NCBI GenBank assembly: GCA_029690005.1
Contig: CP121458.1
Span: 868,001-932,000 of the forward strand
Reading direction: 5' to 3'
Origin: Prescottella defluvii
Lineage (GTDB): Bacteria; Actinomycetota; Actinomycetes; Mycobacteriales; Mycobacteriaceae
DNA length: 64,000 nt
Shown: piece by piece, positions 56,009 through 64,000 of the stretch
Layout of the letters: each line of letters starts with the position of its first letter
How positions within the stretch are numbered: position 1 is the stretch's first letter
Program-made: the position numbers and the translations under genes
The notes under the pieces: generated by a model
What the model saw: only the letters and a program-made list of their open reading frames with translations
Told to the model about the DNA's origin: nothing
The model's database searches: none

Positions 56009-56066
56009 AGTGGTTACCTCATTTGTGGTCTCTGGTCGGTGCTGTGGGCGGCGACCTCGGATCTTC

Positions 56067-56121
56067 GTCACGGAAAGGTAACAAAGAGGTATCGATACGT
56101 CTAGCGTGACCGAATCTTTAC
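56067..56121. promoter_or_regulatory. MtrA-like direct repeats with 11-bp pitch
   Basis: Plus strand GTCAC-N6-GTAAC (56067-56082), and minus strand GTAAA-N6-GTCAC (56121-56106). Two half-sites at 11-bp pitch match the MtrA box of corynebacteria (two 8-bp repeats, 3 bp apart), a known regulator of wall peptidases. Confidence 0.55.
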
Positions 56122-56201
56122 CTTCATGCTTTAAAGAACCAACCGGTTTTCAGGAAAGCTGCTGGTCGAAGCCCTATCGGACCCAGTTCAGGCCTATCGC
56201 C

Positions 56202-56230
56202 GGTCGGCAAAGGCGTCATGCCGACCTTTT
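56202..56230 (+). terminator. intrinsic terminator in + direction, without upstream + gene
   Basis: GGTCGGCA (56202-56209) pairs with TGCCGACC (56219-56226), followed by TTTT. No rightward gene lies just upstream; it sits in the 457-bp stretch between the M23 and Lrp genes, both leftward. I see no other gene in that stretch. Confidence 0.6.
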
Positions 56231-56465
56231 GGTTTCACCAGGCCGCGTGGCGGTATGCCGAGGTAGGGGACTGGTCGGCCTGTGATGGTGCTCAAATTAC
56301 GTCACTGTGACATGGGGCGCGGGTGGGGCCGATCGGAGGTGGGCGAAGCCAAGATCGACGACGCCCGGTTTCGAGGAACTTTCGCGGGACTCTGTGACGG
56401 TCATCTCCCGATTGCGCAGTCCGGAGCGGGAACGGATCCCGAGACTCCGGAAGATCGAGCGGAAG

Positions 56466-56900
56466 CTAGCCCTTCAACTTCTTCATCGTCAGGTGCGACT
56501 CGATCTTCGAGATCGCGGGCTGCTCCATCAGCTTGGTGCGCAGGAACACCTCGAACGCGTTGAGGTCGGCGACCGCGACGCGGATGAAGTAGTCGGGCAG
56601 GCCGATCATCCGGCGGAACTCGACCACCTCGTCGAAGGCGCCCACTTCGTTCTCGAACTGCTCGACGGTCTTGCGGTCCTGCGACACGATCTCGGCGTTG
56701 ACGATCACCTCGCACCCGCGTCCGACCGCATCGGCATCCACGAGCGCCTGATAGCCGACGATGACACCGTCGGCCTCGAGGCGCCGTACTCGCCGAAGGC
56801 ACGGTGACGGCGTCAGCCCGACACGATCGGCCAGTTCGGCATTCGTGAGCCGGGCGTTGGAGCGCAGCTCACGCAATATTGCGCGATCGAGATCATCCAC
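56466..56900 (-). CDS. lrp: Lrp/AsnC-family regulator
   Basis: A 144-residue Lrp: HTH MDDLDRAILRELRSNARLTNAELADRVGLTPSPCLRRVRRLEADGVI, then the RAM effector domain (EVVEFRRMIGLPDYFIRVAVADLNAFEVFL). It starts at ATG 56900. It is divergent from brnFE, exactly as in Corynebacterium glutamicum, where Lrp activates the branched-chain amino-acid/methionine exporter. A 12-bp dyad CGCAATATTGCG lies inside its own 5' coding part (56872-56883), with partial copies at 56901-56914 and 56929-56938. Confidence 0.93.
   Translation of the reverse strand: MDDLDRAILRELRSNARLTNAELADRVGLTPSPCLRRVRRLEADGVIVGYQALVDADAVGRGCEVIVNAEIVSQDRKTVEQFENEVGAFDEVVEFRRMIGLPDYFIRVAVADLNAFEVFLRTKLMEQPAISKIESHLTMKKLKG
56872..56883. 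promoter_or_regulatory. Lrp-box-like dyad CGCAATATTGCG
   Basis: Perfect 12-bp palindrome within the first codons of lrp; related AATATTGCG and GCAATATCC elements follow towards brnF. It is the probable Lrp binding array. Confidence 0.65.
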
Positions 56901-56979
56901 AGCAGAATATTGCGCCGAACCGCCGGTTCAGGCAATATCCGGCAATCAAATGCCACTGGTTCGGCACTATTATTGCCTC

Positions 56980-57713
56980 GTGACCAGCGCGTTTTCCGAC
57001 CAGGGCCTCCGAGCCTTCCCCGCCGAGTCGCGCCGGTCCGACATCCGCGCCGCGGCCCGCGACACCGTCTCGGTCGGGTTCGGGCTGTTCCCGCTCGGCC
57101 TGGCGTTCGGTCTGCTGCTCGTCCAGTCCGGGTTCCACTGGTGGTGGGCCCGATCTTCTCGCTGACGATCTACGCGGGTTCGCTCGAGTTCCTCGCGATC
57201 GGGCTGATGCTCGCGGTCACGCCCCTCGCCTCGGTGGCGATGACGACGTTCCTCGTCAACTTCCGCCACGTCTTCTACGGTCTGTCCTTTCCACTGCATC
57301 GGGTGAAGGGACCGACAGCGCGGCTCTACAGCATGTACGCCCTCACCGACGAGGCGTACGCCGTCACCGCGGCCAAGGATCCGCACTCGCTCAGTAGCCG
57401 ACGCATCCTCTTCATCCAGGTGTTCTGCCAGCTGTACTGGGTGCTGGGTGGTGTCGTCGGCGCCGTCGTCGGCGGGGTGATCCCGATGCAGCTCGTCGGT
57501 CTCGACTTCGCGCTGACCGCACTGTTCGTGGTGCTGGCGATCGACGCCTACCGGGTTCGTCCCGACGTGCCCACCCCGATCCTGGCGCTGCTGAGCGCGC
57601 TCGTCGCGCTCGTGGTCGCGCGCGATCAGATGCTGGTGGTCGCGATGGCCGTGTTCGTGGTGGCGCTGCTGCTCCGATTCGCGCTGGACCGACGGAGGCG
57701 CGCGCGTGCCTGA
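56980..57713 (+). CDS. brnF: BrnF/AzlC-type branched-chain amino-acid exporter subunit (frame break)
   Basis: Large subunit of the AzlCD/BrnFE exporter, about 244 residues with seven to eight helices: DTVSVGFGLFPLGLAFGLLL, IFSLTIYAGSLEFLAIG and TTFLVNFRHVFYGLSFPLH are family hallmarks. One base missing near 57148 separates the first 55 residues. It starts at GTG 56980, 6 nt after a TATTAT -10 box (leaderless). Its 3' end overlaps brnE by 8 bp. Confidence 0.92.
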
Positions 57714-58032
57714 CGTGTCGTACATCCTTGCGGCCCTCGCGGTGATCATGGCCGTCACCTTCGCGCTGCGGGCCGTGCCGTTCGCCGTGATCGCACCGCT
57801 GCGCTCGTCCGCGCTGGTGCACTACCTGGGTGAGCACATGCCGGTCGGCATCATGCTTATCCTCGCGGTCTACACGCTCCGGAACGTCTCGATCGCGCCG
57901 GCGTCGCTCGGGCCCGCGGTCGCCGCGCTCGCGGTCACGATCGGTCTGCATCTCTGGCGTCGGCACGCGCTGATCAGCATCCTCGGCGGGACCGCCGCTT
58001 ACATGGTTCTCGTGAACTGGGTGTTCGGCTGA
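57706..58032 (+). CDS. brnE: BrnE/AzlD-type exporter subunit
   Basis: A 108-residue protein with three to four helices (VSYILAALAVIMAVTFALRAVPF and HMPVGIMLILAVYTL), the small AzlD/BrnE partner required for export of Leu, Ile, Val or Met. GTG 57706 lies inside the end of brnF, so the two are translationally coupled. Confidence 0.92.
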   Translation: MPDVSYILAALAVIMAVTFALRAVPFAVIAPLRSSALVHYLGEHMPVGIMLILAVYTLRNVSIAPASLGPAVAALAVTIGLHLWRRHALISILGGTAAYMVLVNWVFG

Positions 58033-58195
58033 ACTGGAGTACGCAGCTCGTCGCGGCGATACGCGCGCTCGTCGCACATTTCGGCCATGTCACCGATCCG
58101 AATCCCCTGATTCGTGACGGAAACCGCATGTCAGGGGAATTTCGATTGATTGTGGACGCCATTTCACCGGAGGGTCGGGCGTTAGCCTTGTCACT

Positions 58196-59749
58196 GTGAC
58201 GTCGCACGTGGATGACCCCGGATCGCTGGCCGCCCCGACCAGGATTCGTAACTCGGTATTCCGAAACAAGGTGACCTCCGCGCAGGAGGCCGTCGAGTTC
58301 ATCCACCCCCACGACACCGTCGCGATCAGCGGTTTCGCCAGCGCCGGCACGCCGAAGGCGGTCATCCCCGCGCTCGCCGAGCGCATCCACGCCGTCCGCG
58401 GCGCCGGGTCGAACTTCACCATCAACCTGTTGACGGGCGCCTCCGTGGCCACGGGCACCGAGCGACTGCTGGCCGAGGTCGACGGCATCTCGCTGCGTAT
58501 GCCGTATCAGGCCGAGCCGACCGCGCGCCGCAACATCAACAGCGGCCGCATGGACTACGTCGACATCCACCTGTCTCACGTCGCGCAGCAGGTGTGGGAG
58601 GGCTACTACGGCAACGTCGACGTCGCGGTCGTCGAGGTCGCGGGTATCACCGAGGCGGGCGAGCTGATCCCGTCCGCGTCGATCGGAAACAACAAGACCT
58701 GGCTCGACGTCGCCGACAAGGTCATCCTCGAGGTCAACTCGTGGGTGCCCGAGGCGATGGCCGGCATCCACGACGTCTACTACGGCACCGCGCTGCCGCC
58801 GCACCGCAAGCCGATCCAGCTCACGTCGGTGGAGGACCGCATCGGTCAGCCGACCCTGAGGGTGGACCCGAACAAGGTGGTCGCGGTCGTCGAGACCGAC
58901 GCCCGGGACAGCGCCAGCCCGCTCACCCCGCCCGACGAGATCAGCCAGGCCATCGCGGCGCACGTGATCGACTTCTTCGAGCACGAGGTGGCGAAGGGGC
59001 GACTGCCAGCGGACGGCCTGCTGCCGCTGCAGTCCGGCATCGGCAACGTCGCGAACGCGGTGCTGCAGGGCCTCGATGCGGGCCCGCACAAGGGACTCAC
59101 CTGCTTCTCCGAGGTGATCCAGGACGGGATGCTGCACCTCATCAAGCACGGCACCGTGCGGTACGCGTCGGCGACGTCGCTGGCGTTGTCGGAGGCCGGC
59201 ATCGACGAGCTGGTGTCGAACATCGACTTCTACCGCGAGCACATCGTGTTGCGCCCGCAGGAGATCAGCAACCATCCGGAGATCGTCCGCCGACTCGGCA
59301 TCATCGCGATGAACGGCATGCTCGAGGCCGACATCTACGGCAACGTGAACTCGACGCACGTCATGGGCACCAAGATTATGAACGGTATCGGCGGCTCGGG
59401 CGACTTCGCGCGCAACGGCTACCTGTCGATGTTCCTGAGCCCGTCCACCGCGAAGGGCGGCGCGATCTCGTCGATCGTCCCGATGGTTCCGCACGTCGAC
59501 CACACCGAGCACGACGTCCAGGTCCTCGTCACCGAGCAGGGTCTGGCGGACCTGCGCGGGCTGTCCCCGCGCAGGCGTTCGCGCGTCGTGATCGACAAGT
59601 GCGCGCATCCGGACTTCCGGGCGATGCTGCTCGACTACGTCGACCGCGCCGAGGCGTATCCGTCGGCCGGGCACACCCCTCACCTGCTGGGCGAGTCGCT
59701 GTCGTTCCATCAGCGGTTCCTCGAGACGGGTTCGATGCTTCCGAACTGA
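58196..59749 (+). CDS. acetyl-CoA hydrolase/CoA-transferase (Cat1/ActA type)
   Basis: A 517-residue protein of the acetyl-CoA hydrolase/transferase family, which includes succinyl-CoA:acetate CoA-transferase. The catalytic Glu is probably that in GLTCFSEVIQDG, and the CoA-binding glycines are in LPLQSGIGNVANAVL and MNGIGGSGDFARNG. It starts at GTG 58196, 7 nt after a TAGCCT -10 box (58183-58188), so the mRNA is probably leaderless. The frame is intact. It links acetate and succinyl-CoA pools. Confidence 0.92.
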   Translation: MTSHVDDPGSLAAPTRIRNSVFRNKVTSAQEAVEFIHPHDTVAISGFASAGTPKAVIPALAERIHAVRGAGSNFTINLLTGASVATGTERLLAEVDGISLRMPYQAEPTARRNINSGRMDYVDIHLSHVAQQVWEGYYGNVDVAVVEVAGITEAGELIPSASIGNNKTWLDVADKVILEVNSWVPEAMAGIHDVYYGTALPPHRKPIQLTSVEDRIGQPTLRVDPNKVVAVVETDARDSASPLTPPDEISQAIAAHVIDFFEHEVAKGRLPADGLLPLQSGIGNVANAVLQGLDAGPHKGLTCFSEVIQDGMLHLIKHGTVRYASATSLALSEAGIDELVSNIDFYREHIVLRPQEISNHPEIVRRLGIIAMNGMLEADIYGNVNSTHVMGTKIMNGIGGSGDFARNGYLSMFLSPSTAKGGAISSIVPMVPHVDHTEHDVQVLVTEQGLADLRGLSPRRRSRVVIDKCAHPDFRAMLLDYVDRAEAYPSAGHTPHLLGESLSFHQRFLETGSMLPN

Positions 59750-59754
59750 CCCTC

Positions 59755-59790
59755 CGCAACGGATTCCGCAACGGATTCCGCGACGGTCTC
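59755..59790. repeat. 12-bp tandem repeat, about three units
   Basis: CGCAACGGATTC twice perfectly, then a degenerate third unit, between the CoA-transferase stop and the convergent MFS gene end. No function is evident. Confidence 0.6.
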
Positions 59791-61414
59791 AGGGCGACGC
59801 GGGCTCCTCGTCCGGCTCGCCCACCGGCCTGCGCGGAATCCGCCCGGTGAAGAACAACGCGCCGACGGCCAGCAGCGCCGCCACCGACAGCGCGCTCTGC
59901 AGGGCCTCGAGGCGGGCGTCGGAGTTGGCGGCGACCACCGCGTCGGCGACCGAGGGTTCCACGTGCGCGTCCTCCAGGGCCGCGCGCAGTTGGGTGTCGC
60001 TGAGGAACGGCACCCCGCTCGCGAGGTCGACGGCGGCCTGCTCCTGTACCGAGGCGGGCACCCGCGGATCGTTCTGGATTCCGGCGACGATCGACGCGCC
60101 GAGCGTCGCGATCAGCACCGAACCGATCAGCGCCGTGCCGAGCGAGGCCCCGAGATTGGTTGCGGTGTTCTGCAGTCCGCCGACCTCGGCGCTGCGCGAG
60201 TCCGGTACCGCGGAGACCGTGACCGCGCCGAGTTGTGACGACAGCGCCCCCAGCCCGAGACCCATCAGCAGCATCGGGATCGCGACGATTCCGGCATTGG
60301 CACCGGGATCCATGCCCGCCGCGAGAACGAGAATGCCGACGGTCATCGACGCCAGCCCGAGTCGGACCACGCGCCGGGGCATCGCCCGCGGCCACAGCTT
60401 GGGGATCCCGACCGCGGCCACCAGCAGGGCCACCGACAGCGGCAGCAGCCGTGCACCCGTCTGCAGGGCGGTCAGCTCGAGCACGACGGACAGGAACAGC
60501 GGAACGGTGAAGAAGACGCCGGCCTGAATCATGAACTGTGCGAAGAACATCGTGAGCCCGCCGGACAGTTGTCGGTTGTCGAACAGGCGGGTGTCGAGCA
60601 ACGGTTCCCGGCCGACGTGCGTGAGGTACGCCTCCCATCGTGTGAGCGCGTAGACCACGACGAGCCCGCCGAGGACCAGCCAGACCACCGGTGACAGTCC
60701 CAGGATCTCCGGTCCGCCGGTGCGACTGCGCAGCCATCCCCATTCGCCGGACCGGAGCACGCCGTACACCACGAGCCCGAGACCGACTACCGACAACAGC
60801 GACCCGACGAGGTCGAGCCGCACCCGCTTGGGCGGGGCGTCCTCGATCTTGCGGAGCACCGGCAGGATCACCAGGACCAGCACCACCTCGCCCGCGAAGA
60901 CGTACCGCCACGACGCGAACGTCGTGACGGCCCCGCCGATCAGCGGTCCGGCGGCCACCGCGATCGCGCCCGATGCCGCGATCAATCCATAAGCGCTCGA
61001 ACGTCTCTCGGGCGCGAAGTTCGATGCGACCAGCGCGACGATAGCCGGCATGATCAGTGCTGCGCCGATTCCTTCGAGCAGGGACCATCCGATCAGCAGG
61101 ACGGCGAGATTCGGGGCCAGCGCGGTGGTCAACGACCCCGAACCGTAGATCACCAGCCCGATCGCGAACGCCCGTCGCCGCCCGATGATGCTGCCGATCT
61201 TGCCACCGGTGATCATCAGCGTCGCCATCACGAGCGTGTACAGCGTGATCGCGGTCTGGATTCCCGTGATGGTGGTGCCCAGATCGGACGCGACCATCGC
61301 CATCGACACGTTCATCACCGAACTGTCGAGGGTCATCAGGAACTGCCCGGCAGACAGCGTCGCCAGCACGAGCGTCGCCCGTGCCCCGGCCCGCGACTCG
61401 GTGTCGGCCTGCAT
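59789..61414 (-). CDS. DHA2-type MFS exporter
   Basis: A 541-residue MFS transporter with 14 predicted helices. The N-terminal LSAGQFLMTLDSSVMNVSMAMVASDLG and loop GGKIGSIIGRRRAFAIG are the DHA2 (EmrB/QacA) hallmarks, with GLIAASGAIAVAAGPLIGGAV as motif C. It likely exports drugs or hydrophobic compounds. It starts at ATG 61414 (MQADTESRAG) and is not interrupted. The LuxR gene upstream on the same strand may regulate it. Confidence 0.92.
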   Translation of the reverse strand: MQADTESRAGARATLVLATLSAGQFLMTLDSSVMNVSMAMVASDLGTTITGIQTAITLYTLVMATLMITGGKIGSIIGRRRAFAIGLVIYGSGSLTTALAPNLAVLLIGWSLLEGIGAALIMPAIVALVASNFAPERRSSAYGLIAASGAIAVAAGPLIGGAVTTFASWRYVFAGEVVLVLVILPVLRKIEDAPPKRVRLDLVGSLLSVVGLGLVVYGVLRSGEWGWLRSRTGGPEILGLSPVVWLVLGGLVVVYALTRWEAYLTHVGREPLLDTRLFDNRQLSGGLTMFFAQFMIQAGVFFTVPLFLSVVLELTALQTGARLLPLSVALLVAAVGIPKLWPRAMPRRVVRLGLASMTVGILVLAAGMDPGANAGIVAIPMLLMGLGLGALSSQLGAVTVSAVPDSRSAEVGGLQNTATNLGASLGTALIGSVLIATLGASIVAGIQNDPRVPASVQEQAAVDLASGVPFLSDTQLRAALEDAHVEPSVADAVVAANSDARLEALQSALSVAALLAVGALFFTGRIPRRPVGEPDEEPASP

Positions 61415-61458
61415 ACCTGATTGAAACAGGATTGCGGGGTCGGCCGGGGCCGATCGGC

Positions 61459-64000
61459 TCAGTCGATCAAACCGGTCCGGTACGCGATTTCGAGCGCCTC
61501 GTCGCGTGAGTGCGCGCCGATCTTGCGATACAGCGACCGCAGCTGGCTCTTGACGGTGTTGGTCGACACGAACAACTTTCGTGCGATCTCGAGTGTCGAC
61601 AATCCCTGCGCCAACTCGACGAGCACCGCATGCTCCCGTTCGGTCAGCTCGACGTGATGCACTGCGGCGGGGTAGATCTCGGGCACATCGGACGCGAGGA
61701 AGGTCGCGGCGGCCGTCGACGGCAGGGGCGCCGCGGCATCGAGTCCGGCCACCAGATCCCGCGGCACGGTCGCGAGGGTGCCGAGGAGGCCGGTGCGGTC
61801 GGCGATGGCGGCGGCGTGGGCCCACGACCGCGCGGCCGCAGCCTTCTCGCCCAGGGTTCGGTGGGCGGCCGCCTCGATGAGCAGGACCTCGAGCTGGGTG
61901 CGGGTGAACGGATGGCTGAACCAGTCACACTTGCGGCACAGGGCCAGCGCCGTGGCGGGTGTACCGGTCAGCAGGTGCACCCGGGCGGCGGTGGCCACGA
62001 GCAGGGGCGCTTCGACCGTCTGTGCTTCGAGGGTCGCCAGCGCGCGGTTGCCCTCGCCGAGCGCCAACCGCAGGTCGATCTCGAAGGGACGTCATGAGCC
62101 GCGCGATCGCGGAACCGTTGCGGATCGCCGCGGAGTGCGACGTGACGGCCCGCTGCAGGACGGCCATACCGGTGTACGCCTGCCCCGTCGCCAGCGCGTA
62201 GCGGCAGTGCGCATAGGTGATGTACGGCCACAGCTCCTCGCGCTCGGACGCTTCGCCCAGTTCGTCGAGCCATCGTCCCGCGGCCGCGAAGTCGAGCTGG
62301 TCGAGCGCGACGAGGGTTCGCGCGACCAACCCGCCCACCTTGACCATGGGTTCGAGCCAGCCGTCCGGGTCCGGCGTTTTTCCTCGAAGCTCGAGCCACT
62401 CCTCGGTCCGCCTCGGTTCGCCGATGATGGCCCAGTTCATTGCGGAGTTGCCGGCCGCATTGAGAGCGATGAAGTCGACCTTCTGCGCCAGCGCGCCGCG
62501 GTGGGCCAGCCGCAGTTCCACCGCCGATTCCGTGAAGGCGCCGGCCAGCTGGTACGTGATGCCCCACTGCAGCCGCATGATCGGCAGTTGGGGGCCGACA
62601 TCGGCCGGCCGGGCCTCGAGCGCCCCGCGAACGAGATGCGACAGGCGTCGGGTCATCTCGGCGGCGCGATCGTGCTCACCGGCCAGCCGCAGCATGAGCG
62701 ATTGGACGCAGCCGATCGCGAGGGCATCGCTTGCCTCGGCGGTCGCCCCGAGCTTCTCGAGCGCCGCCGGATCCTGCGGCAGCGCGTCGGCGGGAATCGT
62801 CGGATGCGAGCCGAGGAGGACGAACAGATCGCGCCCGGCCTTGATGACGGGACGCGCCTCGACGAGATCTTCCGGAAGCTCGCGCAGCGCCGAACGCAGC
62901 AGCGCGAAGTGACTGCCGACGAGGCGGACCCAGTGCTCCTCGAGGAGTTCGATCGCGAGTTCCCAGTTGCGCGCCTCGACGGCGTAGGACAGCGCGTCGG
63001 CGACCTCGCCCCGCGCCGCTGCGTGGCGCGCGAGCGCGGTCAGCCGGCGGGCCGGCCCGAGTCCGGTTCGCTCCTGGAGGGCGAGGAGCCGTTCGCGAAC
63101 GGCCGGCGTGAACTCCCAGGCGTCGCCCGTCGTTGTCTCGCAGTGATTGACGATTCCGGCGGTTTCGAGAGCGACGAGGCGTCCGGCGGCATCGTCGACA
63201 CCGGTCAGCAGTCGCGCAACCTCGGGTGTGATCAGTCGCGCGGCCGCCACGCCGATGACGAAGTCGCGATCGGCGTCAATCGAAGGATGTTGGAGGACAG
63301 CCGATTGCACGAATCGGTCGATGGCGGTGTCGAGGCGGTGCTCGAGAAGAACGCGGCGATCCGGGACGCTGGGGAGGCTCTTGGCGACGACGACCGCGAT
63401 CCGCATGAGGGCAGGCATGCCTGAGACGCGCTCGAGGATGTACTCCAATTCGCCGGGTCTGAGGTTGATTTCGGCGCGTGCGAACAGTTCCTCCGCCTCC
63501 GTGAGCGTGTACACCAGATCGCGGGCGAGGATGAGTTCGTGCGTCGGCTCCATCATGATCGGATCACCGAACAGCGAGCGTCCACACGCCGTGGCGACGA
63601 TGTTCACGTTGTGGCAGCGGTCGAGGAGGTGGAGGATCTCCTTCTCGATCCGCTCGTCCTCGACCAGGTCGATGCGGTCCAGCACCAGCAGGATCGGTGC
63701 GCCGCTGCGGGCGAGGTACTCGCGGACCTCCTCGGCTCCGGAGCCGGATGGTGCGCTCGGGAGCTGTTCTCCGGCAACGATTCCCGAAGAGCGGATTCGG
63801 TCAGCCGCCGACTGCCAATAGATCTCGGAATCGGTACAGCCCTCGGTTGCCGGAATCCAAAGCACCGCGCGGAAGTCCGAACGTGTCGCCTCCAGCCACG
63901 ACGTGACCAGTTCGCTCTTGCCGAATCCGCGGGGTGCCCTGATGACGGTGATGGGCGAGTTCCGATCGAGCCGGGCGAGAAGCCGTTTGCGTGGAGGTGC
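61459..64000 (-). CDS. large LuxR (MalT/LAL-type) ATPase regulator, 5' end outside window (frame break)
   Basis: AAA-type signal-transduction regulator: a P-loop APRGFGKSELVTSW at the right edge of the window, Walker B-like ILLVLDRIDLVED, a long helical TPR-like middle, and a C-terminal LuxR HTH (LTEREHAVLVELAQGLSTLEIARKLFVSTNTVKSQL). At least 847 residues are present and the start lies beyond 64000. Near 62092 the frame shifts forward by one; removing one C from CCCTT gives MTSFEIDLRLALGEGN. It ends 45 bp before the MFS exporter start, so it is a plausible activator of that gene. Confidence 0.9.

Noticed and set aside
56010-56465. c-di-AMP (ydaO-type) riboswitch upstream of the M23 peptidase
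   Set aside because: Such switches precede wall hydrolases in actinobacteria, but the conserved core elements are not recognisable on the minus strand; only MtrA-like repeats and a hairpin are seen.
59755-59790. 12-bp repeats as a terminator or CRISPR-like array
   Set aside because: No inverted symmetry and no spacers; just two and a half tandem units.
605-62095. Programmed ribosomal frameshifting as the cause of the breaks
   Set aside because: Too many unrelated genes are affected, with no common slippery site or downstream pseudoknot; homopolymer errors explain them.
1-64000. tRNA, rRNA, CRISPR arrays, phage or toxin-antitoxin genes
   Set aside because: Looked for on both strands by eye; none could be supported.

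Overview
This is a GC-rich actinobacterial chromosome segment. Leaderless promoters, mIHF, a corynebacterial-type lrp-brnFE locus, an mctB/mctC-type monocarboxylate transporter, a 13E12-type HNH protein behind a mycobacterial SOS box, an Eis-like acetyltransferase and helR with its rifamycin-associated element all point to the Mycobacteriales. A Rhodococcus/Prescottella-like member of the Nocardiaceae is the best guess. It looks like ordinary chromosome: I see no tRNA, rRNA, CRISPR array, insertion sequence or prophage.

The main caveat is sequence quality. About 30 reading-frame breaks interrupt otherwise well-conserved genes, roughly one per 2 kb. Nearly all are repaired by adding back one base, usually inside a run of G or C. 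I treat them as sequence errors and annotate the joined genes; a few could be real, and each is described in its entry.

Layout. 0-9.2 kb: UBP zinc finger, APH(6)-like kinase, mIHF, enoyl-CoA hydratase, SRPBCC protein, aminopeptidase N, a 36-residue hydrophobic peptide with its own terminator, a small HTH protein, a FetB-like permease and a Tat-exported PhoD. 9.3-11.7 kb: CcdC-like membrane protein plus a NarL-type two-component pair. 11.8-16.5 kb: SOS-box HNH gene, HIT protein and helR. 16.5-22.4 kb: lipoprotein, DUF1707 membrane protein, CHAP protein, a MerR gene joined abnormally to a membrane protein, and a divergent glutamine synthetase/amidohydrolase pair (the two halves of FluG/NodGS). 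22.4-28.6 kb: two TetR genes with the same recognition helix and the same operator, two alpha/beta hydrolases, an acyl-CoA ligase, Nudix and LOG proteins.

28.5-38.5 kb is catabolic: LysR/MFS pair, FAD aromatic monooxygenase with an MBL-fold protein under a divergent MarR, a DUF485 plus sodium:monocarboxylate symporter preceded by a matching operator, then class II aldolase and DapA-like lyase under a divergent XRE-cupin regulator. 38.5-47.3 kb: Eis-like acetyltransferase, GT2, VOC protein, TetR/DUF418, two penicillin-binding-like hydrolases, a RibD-like reductase and a secreted tyrosine phosphatase. 47.3-54.7 kb: a second catabolic block with APH-like kinase, unknown protein, TetR, cytochrome P450, IclR, limonene-epoxide-hydrolase-like protein and acyl-CoA ligase. 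54.7-64 kb: LapA protein, relics of a ligase and an Lrp gene, M23 peptidase with MtrA-like repeats, lrp-brnFE, acetyl-CoA hydrolase/transferase, DHA2-type MFS exporter and a large LuxR regulator cut by the window edge.

Regulation can be read unusually well: several perfect palindromes lie between divergent regulator/target pairs, and at least nine genes have a TANNNT -10 box followed after only 6-7 nt by the start codon, as expected for leaderless mRNAs.
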